Below, in pieces: positions 9,721-21,254 of a DNA stretch of 44,141 nt. The translations under genes and the position numbers were made by a program. Where the stretch lies: positions 1 to 44,141 of the forward strand of contig JBNGIS010031448.1 of NCBI GenBank assembly GCA_049999725.1, read 5' to 3'. This stretch comes from Haplomitrium mnioides (Eukaryota > Marchantiophyta > Haplomitriopsida > Calobryales). The notes below the pieces were generated by a model, which was not told the origin of the DNA, ran no database searches, and saw only the letters and a program-made list of their open reading frames with translations. Each line of letters begins with the position of its first letter. The stretch's first letter is position 1.

Positions 9721-10792
9721 AAAATGTTTCTGCAGCAATGTCCCTCTCTGGTTCAAAGGACACATGATATTACTTTTAATCAACAATTCAAGTTCTAGTT
9801 AAATGATTCCAAGGCAAAGATTTGGAGCAAACAGTTTTCAATAGATGAATTTTGGCTATCTGTAGATGGTATTTGTCAACTCAAGTGCATATCTAAAGTG
9901 GACATAGAAATTTTGAGTTCAATGTTGATTCCTCTCAAAGCATATTCTGAAATCAAACGATCTCAAAAGGAAGAAAGTGAAGTGAATGCCAAGAAAGTCG
10001 TATTTTCAATAAGGGACAACATAAGTGAGAGTTGCTACAAGTTCTTTACAGATTATGATATTCAATGTTGGAATGACTTTTTTCTTGCCCAACAAGGGAT
10101 TGCGACCTACATCCTTGAAAAAAAAGACAAGGACTTGAAGCAAAATTTGCCTTTCCACCTTCATAACAATCAAACACTTGTAATGATTCTCAAAATGTTT
10201 GTTTAGAGTCTCAGCTTGATGCTCAACAAGCAGAAGAAGATACTCTGGTACAACAAATACTTTCTACACGTGGAGCAATATATGATGGAGCATCTAAGCT
10301 GCGAGAAGGAACTCTTTTGCACAATACTCAATACATGCATAAATTTGGCTATCTACATAAGATGAAAGCTAGAATGTTTATATGTGTTGTTGCATCTTTG
10401 GATCCAAAAGGCAGACCATTTTGGGTTGCTAAAGTTCTCAAAGTTTTGTCATTTGATGAGGAAGACCAAAATAAGTACGAGTTCAATTGTATGCTTGTTT
10501 GGTTTAGCAGCAACAAAAGTGAAACGCAAATCCAAGTTACATATTGATGTACTTGGTGCGATACAAATCACGATTCTGTCTTTTGATTTTCTTCTTACCC
10601 AAAATAACCAATTGAGGAAAACCACTTTAGCTACCATTAAAGCAAATCTATTTGAGTACGAAAGACAAAAAAACCCTCAATCCTGAAATGTTTCAAAGAG
10701 ATTCAATCACTGTCATTAACATTGAGACACATCAAGAAAACCTTGATGAATCTTCTGAAGCTAAATCCGAAGAAGTTGAGACAAGTGACTAA
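9721..10792 (+). pseudogene. Gene T copy A, C-terminal region
   Basis: It continues the transposase after the core: 'THDITFNQQFKF', 'WSKQFSIDEFWLSVDGICQL', 'NISESCYKFFTDYDIQCWND', then from about 10370 'RMFICVVASLDPKGRPFWVA' and 'KVLKVLSF'. It ends in an acidic tail 'ESSEAKSEEVETSD' with a TAA at 10790-10792. The 'G-R-P-F-W-V-A-K-V' stretch resembles a small beta-barrel near the C-terminus of related proteins. At least three frameshifts or stops are present. The acidic end and the stop look like the original C-terminus. Confidence 0.5.
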
Positions 10793-12325
10793 AGTCATTC
10801 AAGAACTTCGATCTATATTTTTTATTTTCAAGTATATGGTAATTTAAGATTATTATTTTATAAAGTACTTGAGAATCGTTTGAAGCAACTTGTTGAATTT
10901 TTTTGCCAACTTGATTTTCTTACTATCAATCATTCCAAGTTGAATATTATTCTCTGTAAATGAAACTTAAATCTTTAGTTAATATTTTTATTTGCTTTGT
11001 AAAAGTATTTTCTTCTCCAAAAGGTAAGTATTTTGTTTCCAGCTTTATTGTTTTCTAGAAGAGTTTAAGATTACTGTCTCGCTAAAGCATCTGCCCAAAT
11101 TGACTAATTTTTTTTTCTTGTTAGGAATTGGATGTTAAACTTAAAACCTTTAGCATTGTTTGACTCATATATAGAGCTTTGTACCCATTTTTACTTTTAG
11201 ATTCTGAATTAGAAATCAAAATCTTTTGTGTGCGTAGAGTTTGTTACAAAAAATAGTTTGTTTACAATTTGTATCCTTGGTTGTAGAAGTGTGAACTCTA
11301 TGCGCATATAGACTTTGATTCGCAAGTGAAACGTATAGCGTACAAAAACTCTTCTGCGGAACCCTAAACCTAGGTTCTTGTTAGTCTCTGTCGTGGAATG
11401 TTTAAATGGTGAGTTTGGATTCCTATGCGCGCATAGACTTTGGGGTGGAGTGTTCACATGTTGAGCTTGGATTTCTAAGCGTGTAGAGACTTTGGGGTGG
11501 AGTGTTCAGATGTTGAGCTTGGATTCCTATGTGTGCATAGACTTTGGGGTGGAAGTCCAAGCCTTCCACAAGTTCTACTTCTCATATACAACCTTTAAGC
11601 TTCTTCATACAAAGACTACCAATTACAACTTTGTTTGTACACAAGTCATAGACTCTTTTGTAGATCTTGATACCTTTGTTTGGTTGAATCAAGTCTAAAA
11701 CTTGGAGATATTTCTTGTTTACAATCTTAATTTAATATCCATAGCTATTGCCTTTCTGATTTTGAACTATGATACATTTGTATATATGCTTTGTTGAATT
11801 ATGAAATACTTTTAAATGCTTAAACCTTTTTTAAAGCCTACATTAACTTTTGATTGCACGGATTTTCAACTACAAGTGAAAGTTTCCTTCTTTCTTGAAG
11901 TTTAAAATAAAGCTCATATATCCATATAATGTTTTGTTTTCTTCTTTTTTTGTGTTTACCATTGCAAACTCATTCCCTTGACTTCTAGTCCCATTGGGTG
12001 TTTTCTTTATGTTTTGTAATTTTTTTCCAACAAAAAAGTTTGAGAGAGCACCATNNNNNNNNNNNNNNNNNNNNNNNNNNNNNNNNNNNNNNNNNNNNNN
12101 NNNNNNNNNNNNNNNNNNNNNNNNNNNNNNNNNNNNNNNNNNNNNNNNNNNNNNTGCTCTATCATACTTGTTGAAATGGCCAAAAACAAATCCAAAAAAC
12201 TCATTTACTTTTTGTTTTTAAAAAATAACCTCGTTTTTATTTTTTTTTAATTCAAAAATCACAATTCTTCTAAAAAAAGAAAAAAGTTCATGTTTTGAGT
12301 AGCCTGTTCTTGGTTCAAAGTAGTG
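10793..12325. other. Right subterminal region of X copy A with palindromic motifs and a gap
   Basis: No gene is seen. Between 11220 and 11560 there are about five motif copies, including a perfect 14-base palindrome ctatgcgcgcatag at 11423-11436. Three of them sit in a roughly 60-bp repeat containing 'gactttggggtggagtgttca'. The rest is AT-rich. A 100-N gap lies at 12055-12154. The proposed terminus (…CAAAGTAGTG at 12325) is where G1 integrase sequence resumes; the boundary could be off by tens of bases. Confidence 0.45.
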
Positions 12326-12684
12326 ATTGTTCAAAGTAAATCTTTGCCAATTGTGGAGCATCCACCGTATCCACTGTCGGTGCTAGATGAACTTGTTTGC
12401 TTAGCTTCTCCACAAACACCACAATGGTAGTAAACCTACGATGCGTGGTTGGAAGCATAGTGACAAGATCTAAACTTACATATTCCCACCAAGCAATAGA
12501 AATCAATAATGGTTTAAGAAGACTAGCTGGTTTTTGATTTGAAGCCTTGTTTTGTTGACAACTCTCACAAGAACAAACAAAGCCATGAACATCTCAAGCT
12601 AGGTTTGGCCACCACCAAATGCATTGAAGAAACTCCATAGTTTTGTCTACTCTAAGATGCCTAGAGATTGGAATTTCATATGCT
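12326..12684 (-). pseudogene. G1 integrase: zinc-binding region and start of catalytic core
   Basis: The minus strand encodes 'ISRHLRVDKTMEFLQCIWWW', 'SCESCQQNKASNQKPA', then 'WEYVSLDLVTMLPTTHRRFT' with the first catalytic aspartate and 'LAKIYFEQ'. The zinc motif is H-x-x-C-x-x-C only, because the first histidine reads tyrosine (CAT to TAT). One in-frame TGA follows 'PNLA'. The piece is bounded on the right by the LTR of G2 (5-bp flank ATGCT) and continues at 25046; on the left it ends at element X. Confidence 0.85.
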
Positions 12685-15673
12685 TGTCGTAGCACAGTAG
12701 TGGAACTCCAACCCCGAAAAGAACAACCCGAGATCAAGCCACGCAAGATCTATATAGAAATCTGCTCTTAATCCACTTTCACCAACTTTCCAGATTCTTT
12801 AAAGAGTTCTGAAACCGCACTCTGTCAGTTCAGAGATGGACCTCTCTCCACTCTAGGTCTGACAACCTTTTCTCCACAAAACCAAACACATAAACCACTT
12901 CTACTACTCACTATAATAGAATAAAAGCCAAGAATTACTCAAACTGTATGACTAACATTTCTAGGATAAGAAAGCTGATGTACATGCTGATTTTAAACTT
13001 GAGCTGAATCAGAGAAATTCCCAAGCAACCAATTACCCAACTTGCTTGAAACTCTCAAACCAACACTCATGTGCGTACCTTCATTACAACACCTCACTTC
13101 CCTCAAACTAGATACTTAGGCCACTCCAACCCAATATATCCCAGAGCTTGATGTTGAGAACTCAGCTATGGAACGACCCTCCTGATCTCACATCCACTTG
13201 TTGTTCCTCCAACCACCCACTACTCTGTTTATTTGTGAAATGCCCACCTATTCCCTAGGCACACACCAATCTTGAGCACTCCTTGCTCTACTACAACCCA
13301 CCAACCAGTATCCACTAACATGGAGAATCACAGAAGGTTCTCTCCTTAAGAATTTAACAAATATAAAACAGAACAGAACTTAAAGCAGAACTGATTTGCC
13401 ACTTAACCTCCTACAAATCACAATCTAGAACTCAAAACTCAGACCCACTAGCAGAACACACTCAGGTACCTCATAGCATGCACTTCTCTAATGTAATTTG
13501 ACTAACTTCTTCAATTGCAAACCTGCAAAGCATCCACCAACCAAATCTAGCTCCAAATCCTTATTCCTTCATCAAACTGCTCCTCATGAATCTACAATCA
13601 ACAACCATGAGCAGGGGACCTCACAGACATGAATCTCATAATTTTTACTTGAAGCACACCTATACAATGAGACAACCAGCAAAACAAGAACTCGTCAACA
13701 GGCTTGTACCCCTTGTCTTGCTCAATTGACAATAACAGTCATCCTAGTTCCAAACCAAACTAACTTACTTCTCTACACATTAACTTTTTCATACTAAGTT
13801 TTCAATAAGAACTAACAACTCACAGGTTGTTCTTAAACTAAACAACATGTTTTCACTAATTTACACGGACTTCGCTCGCCATTAGAACTTACTAGCAACT
13901 GTTCTTATGCTAATTTTTGAACTTTCACTAACTCTTCCATTTCCTCTCCCTTCGATTTCAAACTTTTCAAATTCCTCTAAGTAGTCGTTTCGCTCTTTTG
14001 AACTTTTGAACTTTCAGTTCGACTTCCACACTGAATGAACGATAAATCACCAATTCACCATTCAAACTTCTCTTCTCGCTCGCCTTTTTGCAACAATCCT
14101 TATTGCACAAAACACTAATAAGTCACCGTTTCATTCATCACTGTTTCGCTTCATTGCTATTTCGCCAATCACTCTTCCGTCGAACGCCTCGGAACGTAAC
14201 CTTCCTAACTAGGGCTCCCCACTTCGAATCCCTACACGGAACCAACTTACCCGGGGACTCCACTTCGGATCCCCACACGAACACTCAACGGAACCACCTT
14301 AACCAGGGTATCCTATCACGGAAAACAGAACGGAACCCCCTTAACGTGGGTTCCCTTCTTAGGAAGGCGAGGTTCCGACACCTTCTTAGGACCACTGACT
14401 CTTCTCAAATCTTCTTCCGCTCGCTTTCAATTCTTGCTTATTCCTTTAAAACTTTTAATTCTTTCCCATTCAAACAATTTGCACAACAGCTCGTTCGATT
14501 TCCACCTCAGTGCAAACTTTCAATTCAATTCCTTCGCAATCCAATTTCTCTTTTTGCAACTAATCACTTTCTGCAAGAGCATTTCCACACCAGACACTCA
14601 AGCAGATCCATCCGCAACATCGCCTCAATTCTCTATACATCAATTTCCCCAAGCACCTTCATTCGTTATCAGAGAACTCCGTGCCATAGGACCGTTCCTC
14701 TTAAACCATTCATTGAACATTCCTTCTCAAGAATTCACTTCATAGATTTATTCCTTAAATTTTACAACATTAGATTCCTTCAGAAGCCTTCAACATAGAT
14801 CAATCCTACCTTACATTCCATGGCATTTCTCAGACCAGGGCACCCGCACCAAACTTCCACGCAATATAATGCTTCCTCAAATTCTCCAGCGCTAGGCCGA
14901 TTGTTCACTTTCTTCAATTAGCATAGAGCTTCTCGGGCAGGACTTCTTCATAGAAGGGCCTTCATATCGGAGGATCTCCAATGCATCTGCTTTGACTCAA
15001 CGGAATCTTTCACTACAACCAATTCCTTCTTCGCCCATAATTAGTTCGAAGTCGATTCAATTTCTCCACATAGATTAATTCTTCACATAGATTTTCTTCA
15101 CCTCAAATTCCTCATTAGCATCACAGTCGATCGTTTGTCGCGGATTGCCTCTTGATCCTAGGTGGCCATAGCAGAAACTCGCCATTTATCTCATAAGTCT
15201 TCCTTAATAAACTAGAAGCACTATATAACCATTTGACACTAACTTCCTTTCGAGAGGCAGCACCACATAGGTGTAAGGCCACCGCTTTATCTTCCTGCCC
15301 TTAAACGGACCTAGTTCAAGGCACCAGCTTCCTTCGACACAATTCCACTGGCTCTTGGGCAGGCTGTCCATCAACACATATAATAGAAATAGATAGATAG
15401 ATAGATAGGTAGGGGCTGGCTAGCCCTCAACAATTAGATTAGTTTTTCCAAACAAAATATTTTTTTTTCATTGAGAAAAGACCAACTTCTTCATTACCTA
15501 GCCCTCTGTCCTTGGCCAATGATATCCAAAATGTTCCTCTAATCCTTACATTTTACCAATTTATACTTATTAGTCCAAAACTTGAAGCTTTACTACTTCC
15601 CTCTCACTCCACCGCACAAAAGAGATGTTCTACAAGTTGTTTCTGACCTTCTGTCAGGAACTATGCTCTCACA
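12685..15673 (-). repeat. G2 3' LTR (2989 bp)
   Basis: It is directly repeated at 21790-25045 almost throughout. It contains a TATATAA box on the minus strand (15223-15229), a GATA/GGTA microsatellite near its 5' (minus) end (15388-15410), and 'nested' GGTTCC/GGGTTCC-rich blocks around 14190-14390. A 236-codon open frame (14088-14798) on the plus strand comes from stop-poor C/T-rich sequence and is antisense to the element; I do not regard it as a gene. Confidence 0.92.
15223..15229 (-). promoter_or_regulatory. TATA box of G2 3' LTR (same at 24596-24602 in the 5' LTR)
   Basis: TTATATA on the minus strand lies about 450 bases from the minus-strand LTR start, followed by a leader. The identical box is conserved in the 5' LTR, where it would drive the element. 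The solo LTR at 38584-42884 has a comparable TTATATA near 39026 in its own orientation. Confidence 0.5.
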
Positions 15674-15693
15674 TAGCCCCCAGCTCCATCGCG
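15674..15693 (-). promoter_or_regulatory. G2 polypurine tract
   Basis: On the minus strand GGAGCTGGGGGCTA directly precedes the LTR start TGTGAGAG. A G-rich purine run at this location primes plus-strand DNA synthesis in gypsy elements. Confidence 0.75.
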
Positions 15694-15896
15694 CAGCGTC
15701 TTTGTAAACGTTCACGAATAATATCGCTTGACCTTGATCCATTAACTCTTGTTTCTAACACTGCCCCTATTAAAGTCTTTAACTCCAACGATCCATTCTA
15801 AAAAAAATTTGAAACTACATAAGGTGCCATCCATCTTACATGGAGTTTCCCTGGGAATAAAAAATAACAACTATCATATAGAAGTACTAGATCTCC
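15694..15896. other. G2 untranslated stretch between integrase end and polypurine tract
   Basis: This short AT-rich spacer shows no coding pattern. It is the 3' untranslated part of G2. Confidence 0.4.
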
Positions 15897-16910
15897 TTAA
15901 AAAATATTCACCTTTTTGAGCTTGGAATCATAGCCTTCTTTCCTCTTGTTCTGGACTTTTTCAATTTCAACTAGAGCTTGAACTCTTTCTTCCTCCAGCT
16001 TGACCAAGTCCATCATCCGCTTCAATAAACTCTCCTCGTCTAGCATCCATTCCTCTTCAGCAATCCTAATAGACATCACATCCCATTCCACTGGTACTAA
16101 AGAATTAGTACCATAAACTAGATAGAACAGAGTCTGCTTCGTAGTAACTTTCTCCGATGTTCTTTAAGCCCACAAAGCTAAGTACAGCTTCCTATCCCAA
16201 TCCGACGAGTACGCTGAACAAATCTTTGTCAAAATCTTACATAAAAATCCATTAACTCTTTCAATATGTCCATGCGCTTTTGGGTTATAGGGAGTTGTTT
16301 TCTTGTGTTTAATCATATAGATGTCAGTAAGACGTTGAATCAGTTCATTCAGAAAATGAGTTCCTCTGTCACTAATCAACTCCAATAGGCATCCAGACCT
16401 TATGATTATGTTTTCAAATAGGAAGTTAGCAACTTCCACTACTCCATCTCTACGTGTAGCTTTTGCTTCCACCCATTTGGTAGCATAGTCTATACACACT
16501 AATATATATCTATTTTTATAATATCTGGATACTGGTGTAATAGGGCCTACAAAATCAATACCCCATTTCTCAAATGGAGCTCAAGGTAAGATAAGTGTAA
16601 GTGGCCAATAGTTGCTTGCTGTTGGTTTCCCTACTCTCTAACATGGGTCACAACTCTGAATGTAGCTCTTTACATCCTTATACATTGCAGGCCACCAATA
16701 CCCTGCCTCATGAATCTTTTCCACCATGTTACGCATGGCATAGTGTCCTCCTTCTTCATCATTGTACAATGCATCAATCACGTTTTTAACTTCATCAAGA
16801 CCTAAACAACGTCTCAGAATCTCATCAGGTCCTTTTTTATACAACACTCCTTTATAAATTGTATACGGCGCCACCTTATGGAAAAATACTGCCTCTTCTT
16901 CCTTATTCAA
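15897..16910 (-). pseudogene. G2 integrase
   Basis: Minus strand, N to C: zinc-binding part 'GGHYAMRNMVEKIHEAGYWW' with 'SYIQSCDPC' (16638-16790); core starting 'EKWGIDFVGPI' (about 16570), 'CIDYATKWVEA', 'LISDRGTHFLNEL' and 'HGHIERVN'; then an acidic, coiled-coil-like tail (15897-16091, 'EEERVQALVEIEKVQNKRKE'). All three catalytic acids (D in WGIDF, D in SDRG, E in IERVN) are present. Breaks lie between the zinc part and core and before the tail. Known role: inserts the cDNA into the genome. Confidence 0.9.
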
Positions 16911-16994
16911 ACCAGAAGGTAAAATAGAACCTTCTAAATATATCCAAATTTCTTTATACCATGGTTTCTCCTCCCCTTCCTTCTCAATTGGAAA

Positions 16995-17480
16995 CTAATT
17001 TTCATCTGGAAAATTATCATTTAGATCATCTGTCTCAGCTAGTCCTAGAATTCTAGATAGGAAGTCTGCATTCTGATGGGACTTTCTTGGTCTTACGTCT
17101 ACTTCAAAATTAGATTCCTGGAGTAGCAACATCCATCTTGCTATCCTTCTAGACAGATCAAGTTTATTCACTAAATACTTGAGTGAATTATGATCCACAT
17201 GAAATACAAATGGACACCCTAGCAAATAATGTATGAATTTCCTGACTGAAAATATCAGTCCCAATGCTTCTCTCTCTGTCACCGAATAATTCTTTTCAGC
17301 TGCAGTCAATTTTTGACTTGCATATTAAATTGGATGGTCTTTCTTATCTTCATCTTTCTGACTCAATACATTGCCTATTGCAAAGGCAAAAACATCCACA
17401 TAGACGTGAAACTTTCTATCCCAAACTGGAGGCTTTAGAACATGAGTTGTACTAAGTTTCTCTTTTAACATCTCAAAAGC
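16995..17480 (-). pseudogene. G2 RNase H
   Basis: The minus strand reads 'HVYVDVFAFAIGNVLSQKDE' (catalytic D after VYV), 'YASQKLTAAEKNYSVTERE', 'FHVDHNSLKYLVNK' and 'ADFLSRILGL'. It is one frame apart from a stop near 17326 (I-stop-Y). It lies directly after RT and before integrase, as in all gypsy elements. It would degrade the RNA strand of the RNA/DNA hybrid. Confidence 0.88.
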
Positions 17481-18330
17481 TTTCTCAGCCTCCTCTCCTC
17501 ACTGAAATACAACATTTTTTTTTGCAACAAATCGGTAAGTAGAGCAGTTATCCAGGAGTAGTTTTCTATGAATCTTTTATAGTAGCCTGTAGCTCCTAAA
17601 AACTCTATCACTTCCATTACTGTAGTAGGCCTTCTAACTTCCTTTATAATTTTCACTTTATCCACATCTATTGCGATGCCATCCTTATAATTTTCACTTT
17701 ATCCACATATACTACGATGCCATCCTTGGAAACTCTATCTCCCAATAATAATCCTTCATTCATTGCAATAAAACTTTTCTTAGGGTGTAGTCCTAACTGA
17801 CCTCACCTACATCTCTGAAAAGTCTTTCTTAGATGACTAGGATGATCCTCCTTTGATCCATACACACAAAAGTCATCCAGAAATATTTCTATGAAATCCC
17901 TCAAATACAGTTTAAGGATTTGTGTCATTGCTCTATTAAAAGTAGCTAGGGCATTACAAGGCCCAAAAGGCATTACATTATAAGCATACATTCCCCAATC
18001 TATAGTGAAGGTAGCTTTTGGTCTATCTTTAGGATGGATACTCACTTGGTTATAACCAGAGAATCCATCTAGAAATTTATAACATTCTGCTCCTGCCACT
18101 TGGTCTAGGATAGCATCATTAAATGGTAAAGGATAAAAATTATTTTTAGTGGCCTCATTTAATCTCCTAAAATCTCGGCACACTCTAATCTTCCTATTTT
18201 TCTTCATGACTATCACTATTGGCGACACCCATTCACTATAAGGTACTGCATAAATAAAGTTGGTAGCCAATAGTTTATCCAACTCTTCTTTAACTAGCAA
18301 AGAGTATTTGGGGTTCAAGCAGTACTATCT
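17465..18330 (-). pseudogene. G2 reverse transcriptase
   Basis: Order on the minus strand: 'MNPKYSLLVKEELDKLLA', 'WVSPIVIVMKKNRKIRVCRD', 'RRLNEATKNNFYPLPF', 'FLDGFSGYNQVSIHP', 'PFGPCNALATFNRAM', 'IEIFLDDFCVYG', then 'VRRPTTVMEVIEFLGATGYY'. The FLDD motif with both aspartates is intact. A 41-bp tandem duplication (17645-17726) shifts the frame in the thumb/connection region, and a few stops follow. Plant Athila/Tat-type RT is the closest in my reading. Confidence 0.92.
17645..17726. repeat. 41-bp tandem duplication inside G2 RT
   Basis: 'tataattttcactttatcca' begins at 17645 and again at 17686, giving units of 41 bp that differ by only a few bases. The length is not a multiple of three, so it disrupts the RT frame. 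Confidence 0.85.
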
Positions 18331-18919
18331 CTATCTGACAGGTACAGCACTTTCCTCCAGATAAATCCTATGCTCACAAAGCTCTGCCGGTATTCCCTTT
18401 AAATCTTTGTATGACCACGAAAACACATCTTGAAATTCTGCCAAAAGCGCTTTATAAACTTGTCTTTCTTCCTCATCTATTTCATGTCAAGATCCCTTGG
18501 ACTTACTTGTATCGCACTATATCATTGTTCTCTTACCACATTGTGCGTTGTAACCTGTTCTATAATTAGCTCAGGTACTTTCTCCCCTTCATCTGCAAAT
18601 AATGCGAACATATCCAAGTCGCTTCCTTTTCCATCACTGCATAAACTCCATTTCATAAATTGTTCATCAGTCCAACCAGAAAAAGTAGGATTACAAACAA
18701 CCAGTTCCTCACAATACTCCTCCATTAAATGAGCAATTGGTGTATCATCCTCCTGTAACCACAATTCTGGATTCTGATCAGCTTCCTCTTCAAACTCTGA
18801 AACAGACCCGTCATATTCTCCAGACTTCTCTGAAGTATACTCCTCTATTGTTTGAGTTTCTCCTTGATATGGAGGTTCTCCCTAGGTTAGTGTTGCCTTG
18901 GGTTTAGTTCCAAACCGGA
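18331..18919 (-). pseudogene. G2 linker between protease and RT
   Basis: The minus strand shows 'LMEEYCEELVVCNPTFSGW' and 'EQFMKWSLCSDGKGSDLDMF', a Pol linker without a named domain, plus broken reading toward RT. It is assigned by position and orientation. A few stops are present near 18520 and 18340. Confidence 0.6.
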
Positions 18920-19291
18920 TTATCTTTTTCCCCAATCTTCTACTACTTTGGCTTGATACAGCCAAGGCTGTCCCAATAATACTGGATATGTTGACTTTGA
19001 TTCAAGGTTTATGACTGTGTAATCTAAAACTAACTCTCTCCTCTCAATCACCGTCTTGACTCCTCTCAACACTCCTATAGGAATCAGTCTTCTCTGATAT
19101 GCCAATCTTAACACTTGAGGTGTTTTGTTTAGGTGACTGAATCCCAATGCTTCTATGGTTTCCAACACTATAATGTTCTTCCTTGATCCACCATCGATTG
19201 GTACATTCGTTACATTACATCCGCTTATTTGAATTTCCACTTTTGGAACTCCATACTCTGGCACCTCTTCTTGAATAGTTCCTGTTGGCAA
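18920..19291 (-). pseudogene. G2 aspartic protease
   Basis: The minus strand encodes 'VTNVPIDGGSRKNIIVLETI' with the catalytic aspartate in D-G-G, then 'RLAYQRRLIPIGVLRGVK' and 'YPVLLGQPWLYQAKVVEDWG'. The active-site triplet is DGG rather than D-S/T-G, as I recall for parts of the Athila/Tat branch. It cleaves the Gag-Pol polyprotein. Confidence 0.85.
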
Positions 19292-20335
19292 AACGACATA
19301 GGGACTGACATTTTAGGTAGTTTATACCTTCTCTTCTTTGCATTGGTCAGCATCCTTAACTTTTTCCTTTGTAGTGCAGACATTCTCAATATTTGCCCCA
19401 CTGTCATATTGGTTGGCATCCTCTGTACATCTAAAGCCACATTATAATCCAAATCTAATTCATCCACTTTTACTCCTTTGAAAGGTAAGCCAGATCCATC
19501 TTTCCTACCTAGATCTTTCCTCATTCTCTCTTCTTCCTTTTCTCTCTGTTTTTCCAATCTATTTTCATAGTCCCTCTTCTCTTGAAGTTCTTTCTGCAGC
19601 TCTTTAGAGACCTCCTTTGAAATATCTTGAAAATACTTAGGATCATTCCTATTGTACTCATGATCCTTCTTTTCTTCTACTACTACCTTAGGGTTTCCTC
19701 TAACTACTTCACCTCCACTTTGTTTCTTCTTTTCCTTGCTCTTGCTCCTAGTTTTCACTCTGAACAAGGGAATTTCCACTTCTGGTTCCTCCACTAGCAT
19801 CCTCACCTCTGGTTCAGGTGCTGGTGGCTCTGCATACCTTACCATCATCTTTGTCGCAAGAGGAGCTGGACATTCTAGATTTCTTACAATTCCCACACAA
19901 TGGTACATATCCCACTGGCCTCCTTGCATGAGGACAAGCATTAGCGTAATGGTCCGGTGCTCCACAGTTATAACATGCTGTAAACCTCATACCATCCTGT
20001 ACTGGTACTAATTGAGTTCCTGGTGCCGCCACTAGCACCATCGTCGACTGAATTGCTGGAACATATGATGTTCGAGGCACTAGTTGATACTAGATCCTTT
20101 CCATTGGTCTTCCTCTACCCTGGGCTACTGCATACGTAGGGTATTGCACTAACCTAGGATCAATCATCTGGGGTTCTTTCTCAACCCAATACGGCGCTTG
20201 TACATACATCACTGTAGGTGGAGAATACTTACATTCTTGTTCCATATGACCCTTTCTTTTACATCGAGTACACCAAACATTGCTTCTAAAAGGAGTTGTG
20301 GACCTTCTTTTTCTGGAGCTGGCAGCTTGCTTAAT
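19225..20335 (-). pseudogene. G2 Gag C-terminal part with zinc knuckles and charged linker
   Basis: Two CCHC knuckles are visible on the minus strand: CTRCKRKGHMEQEC (about 20235-20275) and CYNCGAPDHYANAC (about 19950-19990). A third Cys pair follows at 'CGNC', where the frame changes. A highly charged region follows ('KDISKEV..KELQKELQEK', with E/K-rich coiled-coil-like sequence 19500-19640). Known role: RNA binding during packaging. The 100-N gap at 20336-20435 cuts the link to the N-terminal Gag. Confidence 0.85.
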
Positions 20336-20435
20336 NNNNNNNNNNNNNNNNNNNNNNNNNNNNNNNNNNNNNNNNNNNNNNNNNNNNNNNNNNNNNNNNN
20401 NNNNNNNNNNNNNNNNNNNNNNNNNNNNNNNNNNN

Positions 20436-21254
20436 TTGTCAACTCGTTCATGTCCTTCTTACCCAATCTATACTCTCCTTTCTTCGATCTTGATTTCTTC
20501 CTTTCGTCCTCTGAGTCTGAAGAAGACGATGATTCCTCCTCTTCAGATGAACTTGATTCCTCCTCTCAATCTGAACTAGTGCTTTCTTGCACTTTCTTAG
20601 ACTTCTTATTTTTCTTTTTCTTACTCTTCTTTTTCTTTTTCTTGCTTTCCTCTTTGCTGCTACTGGATTGAGAATCTTTCAACTTCTCCCACAGTTCTAC
20701 AATCTCATACGTCTCCAGGGCTCTAATAGCTTCCTCCAGAGTAGTAGCCCCCGATTTTTGTACATATCGTCCTTCCTTCTTTGACATGCCCTTCAGATAC
20801 CACTCCAAGTCCACCATAGGGTTGTTCACAATGCCCAACTTTTATTGCATTGTCTTTAATCTTTGAGAGTAGTTCCTCACTGCTTCCTTTTTCTTTTTCT
20901 TGATCGAGGTCAGCTTGGTCAAAATCCTCGTTGAATATGCTGGCCCTCTGAACTCTGTCACAAGAGCTATCCTCAAATCTGCCCATGTACCAAAAATTGC
21001 TCCCATATTGTCATACCATTCTCTTGCCTTACATGAAAATAGAGCATCCACCAATCTCAACTGATCTGCATCTGAATCTTCCTGTCTAGCCTTGCTAATG
21101 CCTTCAACCTCTTCACACATGTGTCCACATCGTCTTTAGATCTCCCTTTGAAGATCTGGTATTTCAGCTTCGTTCGATAACCTCCTACAAGAACTTGTTG
21201 TGCCATAGCTGATACCGTAGGAAACAGAGTCATATGTGTCACCCCTATTCTCAT
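20436..21254 (-). pseudogene. G2 Gag N-terminal/capsid-like part
   Basis: The minus strand reads 'KLKYQIFKGRSKDDVDTCVK', 'LVDALFSCKAREWYDNM', 'WADLRIALVTEFRGPAYS' and 'YSQRLKTM', the retrotransposon Gag fold pattern (L-x-x-x-A-x-x-W-Y ... W-x-x-L ... F). It ends with a lysine-rich stretch (20590-20650) preceding the gap. A stop and frame change lie near 20840. Its usual role is assembly of virus-like particles. Confidence 0.88.

Larger units (their letters stand above)
1829..12325. mobile_element. Element X copy A: candidate DNA transposon with divergent methyltransferase-like and transposase-like genes
   Basis: The segment interrupts the G1 integrase and has a layout not explained by retroelements. 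A minus-strand four-exon gene (M; 2210-6118) and a plus-strand gene (T; about 6589-10792) diverge from a central spacer, with palindromic repeats in introns and near both ends. The same M gene occurs again as copy B from 26912 rightwards. Proposed ends are CACTTGG... at 1829 and ...AAAGTAGTG at 12325; only the left one is supported by comparison with copy B (CATTTGG at 26912). The CACTA-like termini are weak evidence for a superfamily. Two 100-N gaps fall inside. Confidence 0.6.

Noticed and set aside
9898-10206. Possible independent small gene
   Set aside because: Its sequence continues the gene T C-terminal region in order and orientation, so it is treated as part of the decayed transposase.
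14088-14798. 236-codon open frame on the plus strand
   Set aside because: It lies inside a G2 LTR, antisense to the element, in C/T-rich stop-poor sequence; the other LTR copy has only a shorter broken frame here. No protein family pattern.
20198-20671. Serine/acidic-rich plus-strand frame
   Set aside because: It is antisense to the lysine-rich end of G2 Gag and spans the N gap.
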